Of a stretch of 64,000 nucleotides of DNA, positions 1-10,745 are shown in pieces; the first letter of the stretch is position 1; every line of letters starts with the position of its first letter. Position numbers and translations under genes: made by a program. The notes beneath the pieces were generated by a model. That model worked only from the letters and a program-made list of their open reading frames with translations. It made no database searches and was not told where the DNA came from. The DNA is from Arion vulgaris. Lineage: Eukaryota > Mollusca > Gastropoda > Stylommatophora > Arionidae. The stretch spans positions 22,458,733-22,522,732 of the forward strand of contig CM036764.1 in the NCBI GenBank assembly GCA_020796225.1, in the 5' to 3' direction.

Positions 1-1370
1 GTAGAGGTTAGATGCTCGTCTCTCGTACCAAAGAAGAAGATGGGGGTGTATGTGACGTAGAGGTAGAGGTTAGATGCTCGTCTCTCGTACCAAAGAAGAA
101 GATGGGGGTCTATGTGACGTAGAGGTAGAGGTTAGATGCTCGTCTCTCGTACCAAAGAAGAAGATGGGGGTCTATGTGACGTAGAGGTAGAGGTTAGATG
201 CTCGTCTCTCGTACCATAAAGAAGAAGATGGGGGTCTATGTGACGTAGAGGTAGAGGTTAGATGCTCGTCTCTCGTACCAAAGAAGAAGATGGGGTGTAG
301 TGACGTAGAGGTTAGATGCCTGTCTCTCGTACCAAAGAAAGAAGATGGGGTGTAGTGACGTAGAGGTTAGATGCTCGTCTCTCGTACCAAAGAAGAAGAT
401 GGGGGTGTATGTGACGTAGAGGTTAGATGCTCGTCTCTCGTACCAAAGAAGAAGATGGGGGTGTATGTGACGTAGAGGTTAGATGCTCGTCTCTCGTACC
501 AAAGAAGAAGATGGGGGTGTATGTGACGTAGAGGTTAGATGCTCGTCTCTCGTACCAAAGAAGAAGATGGGGGTGTATGTGACGTAGAGGTTAGATGCTC
601 GTCTCTCGTACCAAAGAAGAAGATGGGGGTGTATGTGACGTAGAGGTTAGATGCTCGTCTCTCGTACCAAAGAAGAAGATGGGGTCTATGTGACTGTAGA
701 GGTAGAGGTTAGATGCCTCGTCTCTCGTACATAAGAAGAAGATGGGGTGTATGTGACGTAGAGGTTAGATGCTCGTCTCTCGTACCAAAGAAGAAGATGG
801 GGGTGTATGTGACGTAGAGGTTAGATGCTCTTCTCTCGTACCAAAGAAGAAGATGGGGGTATGTGACTAGAGGTTAGATGCTCGTCTCTCGTACCAAAGA
901 AGAAGATGGGGGTGTATGTGACGTAGAGGTTAGATGCTCTTTCTCTGACCAAAGAAGAAGATGGGGGTGTATGTGACGTAGAGGTTAGATGCCTGTCTCT
1001 CTACCAAAGAGAGAAGATGGGGTGATGTACGAGAGGTAGAGGTTAGATGCTCGTCTCTCGTACCAAAGAAGAAGATGGGGGTCTATGTGACGTAGAGGTA
1101 GAGGTTAGATGCTCGTCTCTCGTACCAAAGAAGAAGATGGGGTCTAGTGATGTAGAGGTAGAGGTTAGATGCTCGTCTCTCGTACCAAAGAAGAAGATGG
1201 GGGTCTATGTGACGTAGAGGTAGAGGTTAGATGCTCGTCTCTCGTACCAAAGAAGAAGATGGGGGTGTATGTGACGTAGAGGTTAGATGCTCGTCTCTCG
1301 TACCAAAGAAGAAGATGGGGTGTAGTGACGTAGAGGTTAGATGCTCGTCTCTCGTACCAAAGAAGAAGAT
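1..1370 (+). repeat. 57-bp tandem array built from the head of SINE-A
   Basis: About 24 copies of a unit of roughly 57 bp (63 bp where 'gtagag' is doubled). The array is already running at base 1, so its left end is outside the window. Each unit holds the tRNA-like stretch 'tagaggttagatgctcg', then 'gtaccaaag', then 'aagaagatg'. The last unit runs without a break into a complete SINE-A body, so the unit is the first ~47 bp of that SINE plus a few bases matching its target-site duplication. Only the A-box-like part is repeated; the B box occurs once, in the SINE. Units near 300-340, 660-740, 830-870 and 920-1030 carry small deletions. Confidence 0.95.
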
Positions 1371-1816
1371 GGGGGTGTATGTGACGTAGAGGTTAGATGC
1401 TCGTCTCTCGTACCAAAGGTACCAGGTTCGCTCCCTCGTAGAGAAATCTTTATATTTTTTCAGAGATAATTGATCTCAGTGTAGGTGAGATCGAGTTCCT
1501 AGTCCTATCGAAGACGGGCGGTAAAACATAGATCCCGTGGTCAATTTGAGCACGTAAAAGAACATTTGGCAGCTCAAAATCGAGAAGTGCAGTCCGGACA
1601 GCCACTGCCCTGGCAAAATTCATTAGAAGTGATTAAAAATCAAAATTCCTACAAAAATAACTTCACCATCTTCATTACACAGGGGAGCCTCGTTGGTATT
1701 ACAGAGTTCGTGCACTGCAGCTGAGATCGTCTTGTCTAAGAAAGAGATCGGAGCACACATGGTTACTCACCGAAGTGCAATGATGATGGTCATATCAATC
1801 AATCAATCAATCAAAT
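1371..1816 (+). mobile_element. SINE-A, full length, tRNA-derived, (ATCA)n tail
   Basis: Closely similar along its length to the copy at 24790-25215. An A-box-like stretch lies at 1387-1403 and a B-box match 'ggttcgctccc' at 1425-1435, the spacing expected of a tRNA-derived pol III promoter. The body contains 'gatctcagtgtaggtgaga' and the 3' part 'agaaagagatcggagcaca', followed by (atca)n ending near 1816. The bases after the tail, 'caaagaagaaga' (1817-1828), also occur just before the head at 1358-1369, which fits a target-site duplication of about 12 bp. An open frame at 1693-1989 only reads through the SINE and flank and is not taken as a gene. Confidence 0.85.
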
Positions 1817-2024
1817 CAAAGAAGAAGAATCTTTCTGATATTATCCAAAGATTGGTACTCGAAGATGTAACGATTAACATCTTCATGATAATGTGTAGAA
1901 AAGCTGGTACCATAAAGCATGTTCTCATTGAATGTCTTCATGTAACTGTTAAGTCGTATGCGCTGAGTTTAAGTGGACATGGAGTGTAGTCTGCTGTCGA
2001 AACACGTTTCACCCTCTCTAACTT

Positions 2025-2140
2025 TCACTACGTAGCCTGTGACGCCCCTGAAGCTTAGAACAGCAACAAATGCACACCATTCTTCTTTATTCCTGGACAT
2101 ACACTGTATTGTTTTCCAGCTGTTATTCGGCTCTTTTAGT
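2025..2140 (-). mobile_element. LINE-8 3'-end fragment
   Basis: About 115 bp resembling the extreme 3' end of the LINE at 3055-3356: both contain 'agcctgt.acgccc', then 'cagcaacaaa.gcacacca', then a 'tgtattgt.ttccagctgt'-like stretch. It is too short to hold a recognisable protein motif, so identification rests on the neighbouring, better copy. Heavily 5' truncated. Confidence 0.6.
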
Positions 2141-2244
2141 TCTTAACTCTCAGTGGACCAGGGCAAAAGCCCTTATAGAGTAAAAACGCCACTTATTGTG
2201 GCTCCTGGTCTACAAGGAGTTAATGTACTGTTCTACTCCAACTA

Positions 2245-2757
2245 TATGTAATACTATCACATTTACATGAAATACTAGCACAACTACATGTAATACTATC
2301 ACAGCTGCATGTAATACTATCACAGCTAGATGTAATACTATCACAGTTACATGTAATACTATCACAGTTACATGTAATACTATCACAGTTACATGTAATA
2401 CTATCACAGCTGCATGTAATACTATCACAGCTAGATGTAATACTATCACAGTTACATGTAATACTATCACAGTTACATGTAATACTATCACAGTTACATG
2501 TAATACTATCACAGTTACATGTAATACTATCACAGTTACATGTAATACTATCACAGTTACATGTAATACTATCACAGCTACATGTAATACTATCACAGCT
2601 ACGTGTAATACTATCACATCTACATGAAATATTCTCACAGCTGCATGTAATAATCTCACAGCTACATGTAATAATATCACAGCTACATGTAATACTCTCA
2701 CAGTTACATGTAATATTCTCACAGCTACATGTAATACTATCACAGCTCTGTGTAATA
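2245..2757. repeat. 21-bp minisatellite
   Basis: About 24 tandem copies of a 21-bp unit beginning 'cacagttacatgtaatact', with regular variants (gttac/gctac/gctgc/gctag). Because 21 is a multiple of 3, the minus strand stays open for 190 codons (2210-2782) as a 7-residue repeat close to VIVLHVT. There is no domain, signal or flanking exon structure, so this is a by-product of the period, not a protein gene. Confidence 0.95.
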
Positions 2758-2784
2758 CTGACTCTGCTACCATTTGTTTCAAGT

Positions 2785-3480
2785 CTAGGTGCTCAATAAA
2801 GCTTGTGTTTTTCCACAGATTGTATTCCCATCCATATTTTCAATTACATCTAATAAATAAAAATTCATCTCGTACCGTTTTACGTTACATTGGGCCTGTA
2901 AGAAATTTCTCCATACCGCTCTATCCTGGGCAACTCGCTCAATTTCTTTCATGGAACTGAGACCGATATCTTTTCCTCTTTCAGCAAAATTCATTTCAGT
3001 GTCTCCTTATGTCATACTCTTTTCTTGAACCCTTTGCATCCCACTTCAATGCCTTTTTTTCTTTAGCCTGTTACGCCCTTGGCGTTTGGGGCAGCAACAA
3101 ACGCACACCATTCTTCCCTGTTCATGGCCTTCTCTGTATTGTGTTCCAGCTATGATTCATTTCCTTCAGTTCTTGCTCTATCGTTCTCCAGGTCGTCTTG
3201 GGTCTTCCACGCTTTCGCCTACCCTCTGGAGTCCATCTCAGTGCAGTTTTCGTGTCGGAGCCAGTCTCCATGCGCATCACATGTCCAATCCATCTCCAGC
3301 GTCGTCTTCGGATGATAGTGCTCATATTCTCTTGTTGGCATCGTGCAAGCAATTACTCAATGCCTGCTTTGATATTATTTGATCATTTCTTCTCAAGGTG
3401 TGTCCAACTGTAGTCCAACATATCTTCATCTTCTTCTTATAACAGTTGTTATTAGTGGTTGACCAGACATTTCTCTGGTT
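2785..3480 (-). mobile_element. LINE-1 C-terminal relic, interrupted by LINE-8
   Basis: Minus-strand translation at 2785-2994 gives 'ERGKDIGLSSMKEIERVAQD' and 'VWRNFLQAQC', the C-terminal tail of an RTE-like reverse transcriptase. It matches the better copies at 20293-20668 (+) and 28865-29640 (-). The upstream part of the same domain resumes at 3366-3480 after a 302-bp insertion (3055-3356). No catalytic domain remains; this is a 5'-truncated, dead copy. Confidence 0.8.
3055..3356 (-). mobile_element. LINE-8 3' end nested inside LINE-1
   Basis: Minus-strand translation (3352 down to about 3070) reads 'RRRRWRWIGHVMRMETGSD', then 'RKRGRPKTTWRTIEQELKEM', the familiar end of RTE-type LINE polyproteins. 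It ends at a short oligo-A (read as T at 3055-3060). The 9-bp sequence 'tcaatgcct' occurs at 3046-3054 and again at 3357-3365, a clean target-site duplication. The host LINE-1 sequence is continuous once this piece is removed. LINE-8 therefore jumped after LINE-1 had landed. 5' truncated to about 300 bp. Confidence 0.88.
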
Positions 3481-4865
3481 ATAATTATAGCTAAAGATGA
3501 TTAATCAGTACCAAGAGTAAAGATGAGCAATTCAATATCTTAAGTATCATGTTTCTAATCATCTAATCATGAAAGTACTCTCTCTATTATTTTTCAACGA
3601 TTAATGAAATGCAGACACAAAACAGATAGGACGATAGGCAGAAAGGTAGAAATAATCAAATACAAAGGAAGCAGAATAAAAAACGATGATGATAGGAGAA
3701 AAGTAAATTGTGAAAAGGAGAGGGAAACAAATAAAGAAGATAAGTTAGAAAAAATATGTCAATTCATTTTTCAAGCCCCTCTTTATATTCTTAATGCATG
3801 ATTTATTTGGTTCTTACTGCACAATATTTCCTTTAGTTCTAGATACGCAATAGCATTGTCTCGGGAAACGTTGTTATAGAATCAGCGATTTCCTACTTTC
3901 TGTTACACTAACGCAGAACTACTTTTCTTTCATTGTTGTGTTTTTCCGAAAGGAATGAATAAATAATAGCTAGGAATCTTGGGACACATAACATTGAAAC
4001 TGTTTGTAAAGATGAGGTAATTAAAATTTAGAATTCGTTGTGGTGATAATTGTTAACAAAACAATAAAATCGTGATATTTCCTAGCGAGATTTCAACAGA
4101 ATTGACATCTGCACAGTCAGGGAATAAAAACAATCGCGTGTAAGTTTCAATGAACGGAACAATATTTATAACATGAATAAAAAAAACGATACAAATTGAC
4201 GATACCAGATAAATTATGAACTATCTGCAATACAAACCATCGGGAAAAAATGATTAAACAAATAAAGTGTAGAACAACATAATTATAAATGTAGTGAAAT
4301 AACAAAGAACAGAATTACAAAGAATCGATATCGACAACAGAGATTGATGTTTCCTTGTGATTACAACAAGAATACGATGTACTATTGTCAATGTCGGATA
4401 TCGTAGTGACATGTTCGTTAAAATATTAATGATAAATGAAAAGGAACAATTTAGCAATGTACATTTTTAGAGAATTAAGAAACGAAACTAACAATGGAAT
4501 AAAAAAAACAATAAGAAAAATGTATTGTTCACCAACATATATATTGGTTAGGAAAGTTGCACAAACCAAAACGTGGAGTTTTTGATTACATGAAACAATT
4601 TATTATTAGGGAAAATGTTCGAAATGAAAACTGTTTGCAACTAATATAAAGTAACGACAGAAAAAACCAGGAGGAAAAATATCTAAGTACTGAGATATTT
4701 GAGTGACAGGAAAGTGAAAAGGTAAGTGTTAGTAATGTAGGAAAAATACGGTCTTGTAGAAATAGTTTTGGAATCAGAAGTTTGATTAATCAACACAGAA
4801 CTGAAGTGATCAGTCACATTGAGTTGAGGGAAATGTTAAGGTGAAGATGTGAGTACTTATACACC
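3481..4865. other. AT-rich unique sequence, nothing recognised
   Basis: AT-rich DNA with short chance open frames only (for example 3604-3801 + and 4254-4457 -), both of low-complexity composition. I see no retroelement motif, splice-framed exon, RNA gene or tandem repeat. Confidence 0.5.
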
Positions 4866-4912
4866 TGCGCGAAGTGCAATGATGGCGGTCTTCTTTCTTT
4901 CTTTCTTTCTTT
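4866..4912 (+). repeat. SINE-A tail remnant running into (CTTT)n
   Basis: 'gcgaagtgcaatgatggcgg' matches the last bases of SINE-A just before its (ATCA)n tail, here followed by a (cttt)n tract instead. Only about 30 bp of the SINE is left. Confidence 0.5.
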
Positions 4913-4944
4913 GTCCTCTGTTTTTATGCAGCTAGGCGTGGCAG

Positions 4945-5485
4945 GATTAACTGATGATCGGTTTTCGAGATAATGCACGCTCGGTCGCTTGATATGGTGT
5001 GGTATTGTGGAGTTTTAAGATGTCTGTAACTCCATCAACCCATCTTTTTCTTGGTCTGCCCTTTCCTCTTGATGATTCCATTTTCAGGTTGTACGTTCTT
5101 GCAACTAGTGTATTCGGGTTCATTCTGACCAAGTGGCCAAACCATTTGAGTCTCTGTTTTTCAATAAATCTAATAGCAGGTGTTGTTCCGACTGTTCTTT
5201 TAATTTCCTCATTTCTTATATGGTCTCTTCTTGTTTTATTTACTGCTTTCCTCAAGCATCTCATTTCGCATGTGGTAATTTTCCTTTCTTGTTCTTTTGT
5301 CAGTGCCAATGTTTGGCTCTGTAGCACAGTGTTGGTATAAAGATTGAATTTATAATCTGTCTTTAGTCACTACTGGAATAGCTGGGTGTTTCAAAATTGG
5401 GGTAAGCTGGTATGTAATGTTGTTGGCTTGCTGGATTCTAGTTTCGATCTATCTGTCCAGTCTACTATCAGAATTCACTAATCAT
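4945..5485 (-). mobile_element. LINE-3 reverse-transcriptase C-terminal relic
   Basis: The minus-strand frame 5327-4947 (126 residues) contains 'EMRCLRKAVNKTRRDHIRNE', 'QRLKWFGHLVRMNPN' and 'GKGRPRKRWVDGVTDIL'. These are the successive landmarks of the C-terminal region of RTE-like non-LTR retrotransposons. Upstream, in a broken frame to about 5485, 'RIQQANNITYQL' and 'PVVTKDRL' extend the match into the region after the RT thumb. No RT catalytic motif is present. An overlapping plus-strand frame is a shadow. Confidence 0.85.
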
Positions 5486-5834
5486 TAATTTTGTAAGCAT
5501 AGCCTACATGGATTAAGTTTTGTTTGTCAAACAGTTGAAACAAGGATCTTTGAAAATTCGTTGAAGAAAAAAAAAGGGTTTAAAAGTCGAAGGATTGACT
5601 TCATTGCACCGGGTTTTACCCATATGGCTCGGTCCCTCTCCGCAGAAATGGCACGCCACCTGAGGAAAATAATGCGAACTTCCCACGTTCAGTGCAAATA
5701 TGAAGAGATTGAATATTCATAGTTGCCTTCTTCTTCTTCTACTCTTTCATGATCAAGGTAAAGACTCATAATGTGATACTGTATGGTCTTACTTATATTC
5801 TTCTTCTTCTGTTAGGAAAATCTTATATATATAT
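5486..5834. other. Unassigned spacer with short TTC-rich tracts
   Basis: Contains small 'ttcttcttct' tracts (about 5728 and 5800) and an AT-rich patch, but no recognised element. Confidence 0.4.
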
Positions 5835-6270
5835 AGATATATATTATATTTATGACTCATACTATATACTCAAAAGATCTCAGGCTCTATATTAACTTAT
5901 ACTCTTGTCATGATCAGGAAATGAACTACAATCAATCGATGTTGTTGAGCCACATGTACTATTAGAAAGAATGCCTATATTCTATGGCACAAAATCAATG
6001 ATAGGTTTAAAGATATATGTACTACAAACTTATGAAGATAAATTGACAGAATGCTTTTCTTCACATATCAATGTTAGAACATGGATCATCAGGTAAAGAT
6101 ACAGAATGGAATTGATAGAGTTGAAGATATTGATAGTCTGACATTTTTCTGACGAAATCGTTAAGAACTGACACTTCAGAGCAAGAGAGAGAGAGAGTAT
6201 GTGATACTATGATCACATCCGCGAATACTTATTGATTTAATTTATAAAATACTTTATACTTACTAATATC
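5835..6270 (+). mobile_element. LINE-4 relic, deletion-rich second copy
   Basis: Aligns by eye along most of its length with the neighbouring 6305-6775 copy, sharing 'gtactattaga.aagaatgc', '(ga)n' and the end 'ttgatttaatttataaaa'. Almost every difference is a small deletion rather than a substitution. No readable frame survives. This is either an old tandem copy or a poorly corrected assembly duplicate. Confidence 0.6.
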
Positions 6271-6304
6271 TACATACATAGTCATTACTCCCAAAAAAGA
6301 ATAC

Positions 6305-6775
6305 TCAGGCGCTATTTTGAACGAATACTTCTGTATGTCATCGAATCATGGACAATGAACAAGCAATCAATAAGATGTTTGGAAGCCACAGCGATGTACT
6401 ATTAGAGAAGAATGCTGAATATTCTATGGGCAGCGAAAAACAAACAAATTAATGAGGTTTTTAAAGAGATTTGTACACAACAAAACTTTATCAAAAGAAA
6501 TAGAATTGAACAAGCAATGTTTTTCGGCTTCATAATGCGAAAATGAGGTTTAGAATATTTGGTGACATCAGGTAAAATACAGAGAACGAGAGATTGTGGA
6601 AGTAGAGAGAAAAGATATTGGATAGTCTGACATAGTGTTTCGACAAGAAATCGGTATAAGAACTGGACACTTCACCAGGAAGAGAGAGAGAGGGAGTTAG
6701 TTGTGGAGAGACATGATCACATCCGCCAGAATGCACTTGATTGATTTAATTTATAAAACTGTTATACTTCACTAA
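6305..6775 (+). mobile_element. LINE-4 C-terminal relic
   Basis: Plus-strand reading gives, with frameshifts, 'YVIESWTMNKQSIRCLEAT', 'RRMLNILWAAKNKQINEV', 'NRIEQAMFFGFIMRK' and 'EYLVTSGKIQ'. This is the order seen at the end of RTE-like LINEs (...ESWT, RRML.I.W, FFGH.MR, TGKI). The end, rich in GA, spells a degraded copy of the EREREL-type tail. The better relative is 44440-45135 (-), where RGRQREK is intact. Confidence 0.8.
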
Positions 6776-7275
6776 GTATTTTGATTAAAATAAACGCATT
6801 TAATAAACAAAATTATTTGAGAGATCTGACAGCAGTACGCAATGATTTTTTTGTTAAATAACGATATTTGAAATGACATTAGTTTTATAAGTTTGAAATG
6901 ACGTATCTTTTGCTTTTCAACATGCACCTCTTTTATAAGTGTAGGTTTTTCTATTTAATCTATACACGATTGTCTCTTCAATATTTTAATTAATTCTGTC
7001 TATTTTGAGTTTTTCCATTACGTTCTCTTAGTACCTGTCTGCTTAATATTTTGTGTATCTACTTATAAATGTGTGTGTATTGTTAAGTACAGCAGAATGT
7101 CAAGTGACATTTCTTGAAAAGTACAATACTGTATATTTATATGTTTAATATTTAATCAATATTTTAGCCGTACGGCAATGTCAAGAATTTAGAATTATAC
7201 GTTTTTTTCTTTGAAATTAATTAAAACTGAAGTTTTGGAGGAATTTATTTATTATGATGCTGATATTGTCTATAT
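6776..7275. repeat. Duplicated block, copy 1
   Basis: Non-coding AT-rich sequence beginning 'ttgattaaaataaacgcatt'. It recurs, with many small deletions, from about 7638 to 8040; shared blocks include 'aagtgtaggtttttctattt' and 'gattgtctcttca'. The copies lie either side of a LINE-7 fragment. Confidence 0.75.
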
Positions 7276-7400
7276 CCCTGCCCTGATATCAAACTTCTTT
7301 AACAATTAATGTTATGATATTGCTGTTTTCAATGTTACTACCCTGATATCAAACTTCTTAAACAATTATTGTTATAATATTGCTGTTACCAATGTTAATA
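7276..7400. repeat. About 59-bp repeat, left part (2 copies)
   Basis: Two copies of a unit starting 'cctgatatcaaacttctt' and ending in 'gctgtt..caatgtta'. The same unit reappears, far more degraded, at 8041-8725. Confidence 0.7.
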
Positions 7401-7640
7401 ATAGCCGTCCATCGCAAGCGATGATGACAACAATCTCAGACGTGTACTGTTGCATCTCTCTGGTGTGTGCGGAGGTGACTGTAGAGTCCAATCCTAGAAC
7501 AGAATCCCTGACCACAGGTGGGGCATACATGATCAAGGTTAGACATGTGCGTGTTGTGTGCTCTGTCTTTTTGCGCTGCTCGTTTTCTCTGTGACTCAAC
7601 AATACGATGATTCTCAGCTATTCGGGTTCCTCTTTTGTTG
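7400..7640 (-). mobile_element. LINE-7 C-terminal zinc-finger fragment
   Basis: In one minus-strand frame the sequence reads 'NKRGTRIAENHRIVESQRKR', then 'NLDHVCPTCGQGFCSRIGLY' followed by SHLRTHQRD. That is a C2H2 zinc finger (C-x2-C ... H-x3-H) of the sort found at the C-terminus of some animal LINE ORF2 proteins. It is homologous to 54590-54900 (+). Only the last ~75 residues remain. It sits between the two halves of a decayed 59-bp array, so it probably inserted there. Confidence 0.75.
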
Positions 7641-8040
7641 ATTAAATAAACGCATTAAACAAAATATTTGAGGATCTGCAGCAGATTCGCAATGATTATT
7701 TGTTAAATCTGATATTTGAAGACATTATTAAGTTTGAAATGACATTTGCTTTCAAATGACTCTTTATAAGTGTAGGTTTTTCTATTTAATCTAACATGAT
7801 TGTCTCTTCATATTTCTAATTAATTCTGCTATTTGGGAGCTTTCATCAGTCTCTTAGAGTACCTGACTCCATTTAGTTGTGCTTCTCATAAATGGTGATT
7901 GTACAGCAGATTTCAAGTCTTTCTGAGTACTATTTTATGATTAATCAATATTTTGTCCTTCGCATTCAAGTTTAATTTTTAGTTATTTCTTGCTGAATAA
8001 ACAGCTTTGGAGAATGGTTTAATTTATACTTGCTGATATG
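7638..8040. repeat. Duplicated block, copy 2 (deletion-rich)
   Basis: Follows 6776-7275 colinearly ('ttgattaaataaacgcatta', 'aagtgtaggtttttctattt') but is about a fifth shorter, through many 1-8 base gaps. Confidence 0.7.
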
Positions 8041-8725
8041 CTGCTATACTCCTGTATCAACTTCTAACAATTAATGTTATAGAATTGCTGTATTCAAGTT
8101 ACTATGCCTGTTCAAACTTTACAATTTGATGACTATGCTTTATCCTTACTTCCTATATCAGAACTTAACATTTGATATGCAACTGGCTTTGAGTATCCTA
8201 TTATCGAACTCTAAATCTATGTTTGATCTGATAGGAGGTGCCACAAGTTACTTCCTAATATCAAACTTCTTAAACAATTATTGTTTGATATTGTATGTTT
8301 CATGATATCAAACTTCTAAACATTGTTGTTAGGATATTGATGTTACCAATGGTACTGTCTTCATATCAGCTTCTAAACAATTGTACGCCCGTTGTGACGG
8401 AACGCAAGGAAGCAAATAATAGTACAACTGTAAGTTACAATGCATGTCGTAAGAGGCTACTGATGTAGTCCCTAGGGTTGCTACCCTAGTAAATAAAAAG
8501 CATCGCAGAAATCGGATTGCTGGCCTACTTGTAGGCACATAACTGGCACAACGAAATCTTGTTATATTGATTAAATTTCGTTGATATAATTCACTGCCAA
8601 CGTTATTATATTGATGTTATCAATGTTACAGTCTTGATATCAAACTTAACTGTCTCAATCGTTGTTATATTGATGTTATCAGTTCGCTTCATCAAACTTA
8701 ACTCTCAATGTATTAGCTGTTCATA
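8041..8725. repeat. Decayed 59-bp minisatellite, interrupted by SINE-D
   Basis: Several partial copies of the 7276-7400 unit, recognisable by 'tatcaaacttct.aaacaatt' and 'gttatattgatgttatca'. Copies differ mostly by deletions. SINE-D occupies 8386-8560. Confidence 0.65.
8386..8560 (+). mobile_element. SINE-D 3' portion
   Basis: Shares 'acaatgcatgtc.taa.agg', 'gctaccctagtaaat.aaaa' and 'tggcctacttgtaggc.cat' with the copy at 51826-52160. The minus-strand copy at 21118-21355 carries related forms. The tRNA-like head is not visible here. This copy lacks the 83-bp insert present at 51947-52029 and so serves as the empty-site reference. Confidence 0.75.
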
Positions 8726-9544
8726 TCTATACTTTCAACCAACAGCGTGAGACACACTAAACTATAGACAAGCTTTCGCATGTCTGAACTCTTTACCAGG
8801 ACCATAACAAGGAAATGTTCTTGAGAAGAACTTGCATCCAGGTATGACAAAACTCATATTACTGTTTGAATAGATATCCTGTCATCTTTTTTGAAAATGC
8901 ATATGCAATAAAACCTATACCGTGTCGAACAAACGCTTGGATTTGTCCTGTAACGATGAAAGCGGGCATGCTTGACTTAACAGAAACAATGTGCAGAAAG
9001 AGACCGCATATAAAAGAGAGCTACCTAATGATATCTTAGAGCTTCCATAGCAACCATTATCACGACTGAAAAACGCAAGATTTTCCTGGCATAATTCTTG
9101 TAACACGCTTCTAACACATCTGAGGACAGGATATACGAAAAGTAATTTTTAACAAGCCGTTTGATAGCAAGATTGTGTGCTCATAAACGTTAATTGTAGA
9201 ATGTTCTTTAAGAAATCGAGTTGCTTTGATTAACAGCATACTTGATGTGTCGATTAAACTTTTCCTACGTGCTGGCAAGTTTGAAAACAATAACTTCACA
9301 CTAGTGTATTCTTCAGGTTTGTGGGTTTTTTTTCCTATGCTTCTTATTTTAATTCTTCACTCTTTTCATAGGAATAATAAAAAATCATAAATTGTTTTCC
9401 AAATAGTTATAATGTTGGTCATTTATTGGCGGGAACGCAAGAGAGAGATTTATTGGCGTTGGCAAACTATTCGTTCTTTTCTGACGGTTTGTTATTATCT
9501 AGTGGTAGAGTGCTTCAGCAATTTATGCAAGCTAATGGTAGAAT
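8726..9544. other. Unassigned sequence
   Basis: No repeat unit or LINE/SINE motif recognised. Two short minus-strand frames (8915-9106 and 9111-9299) have no family resemblance I can name. Confidence 0.45.
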
Positions 9545-10745
9545 ACTTTACTGAAGTGATATATCGATAAGATACTTTAGTGATAGATAGATAAGATACT
9601 TTAGTGATAGATGGATAAGATACTTTAGTGATAGATGGATAAGATACTTTAGTGATAGATAGATAAGATACTTTAGTGATTGAAGTGATAGATGGATAAG
9701 ATACTTTAGTGATAGATAGATAGATAAGATACTTTTGTGATAGATCGATAAGATACTTTAGTGATTGAAGTGATAGATCGATACGATACTTTAGTGATAG
9801 ATCGATAAGATATTTTAGTGATAGATCGATAAGATATTTTAGTAATAGATAGATAAGATACTTTTGTGATAGATGGATAAGATACTTTAGTGATATAGAT
9901 AGATGAAATACTTTGTGATAGATGGATAAGATACTTTGGTGATAGATCGATAAGATACATTAGTGATTGATAAGATACTTTAGTGATAGATCGATAAGAT
10001 ACTTTAGTAATTGAAGTGATAGATTGATAAGATACTTTAGTGATAGATCGATAAGATACTTTAGTGATAGATGGATAAGATATTTTAGTAATTGAAGTGA
10101 TATATTGATAAGATACTTTAGTGATAGATATATAAGATACTTTAGTGATAGATTGATAAGATACTTTTGTGATAGATGGATAAGATACTTTAGTGATAGA
10201 TAGATAAGATACTTTTGTGATAGATAGATAAGATACTTTTGTGATAGATCGATAAGATACTTTAGTGATAGATGGATAAGATACTTTAGTGATAGATGGA
10301 TAAGATCCTTTAGTGATAGATGGATAAGATACTTTAGTGATTGAAGTGATAGATTGATAAGATACTTTAGTGATAGATAGATAAGATACTTTAGTGATAG
10401 ATAGATAAGATACTTTAGTGATAGATCGATAAGATACTTTAGTGATAGATAGATAAGATACTTTAGTGATAGATTGATAAGATACTTTAGTGATAGATAG
10501 ATAAGATACTTTAGTGATAGATCGATAAGATACTTTAGTGATAGATAGATAAGATACTTTAGTGATATATCGATAAGATACTTTAGTGATAGATGGATAA
10601 GATACTTTAGTAATTGAAGTGATAGATCGATAAGTTACTTTAGTAATTGAAGTGATAGATCAATAAGTTACTTTAGTAATTGAAGTGATAGATCGATAAG
10701 CTACTTTAGTAATTGAAGTCGATAGATGATAGGTTACTTTATGGG
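9545..10745. repeat. 24-bp minisatellite
   Basis: About 50 copies of a 24-bp unit beginning 'gatagatagataagatact' and ending 'ttagt'. The internal tetramer varies among gata, gatc, gatg and gatt. A shorter inserted motif, 'gattgaagt', recurs at intervals (about 9677, 9762, 10010, 10095, 10337, and several times after 10610), giving an irregular higher-order pattern. Confidence 0.95.

Noticed and set aside
1..1370. CRISPR-like direct repeats
   Set aside because: Units are contiguous with no unique spacers, and the DNA is animal in character. It is a plain tandem array; the same holds for every other array here.
2210..2782. 190-residue repetitive protein (minus strand)
   Set aside because: It is the 21-bp array read in a frame kept open by its period. 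No start context, domain or exon structure supports a gene.
3079..3413. Plus-strand open frames over 3079-3413
   Set aside because: Shadows of the minus-strand LINE-8 C-terminus, whose motif order is clear.
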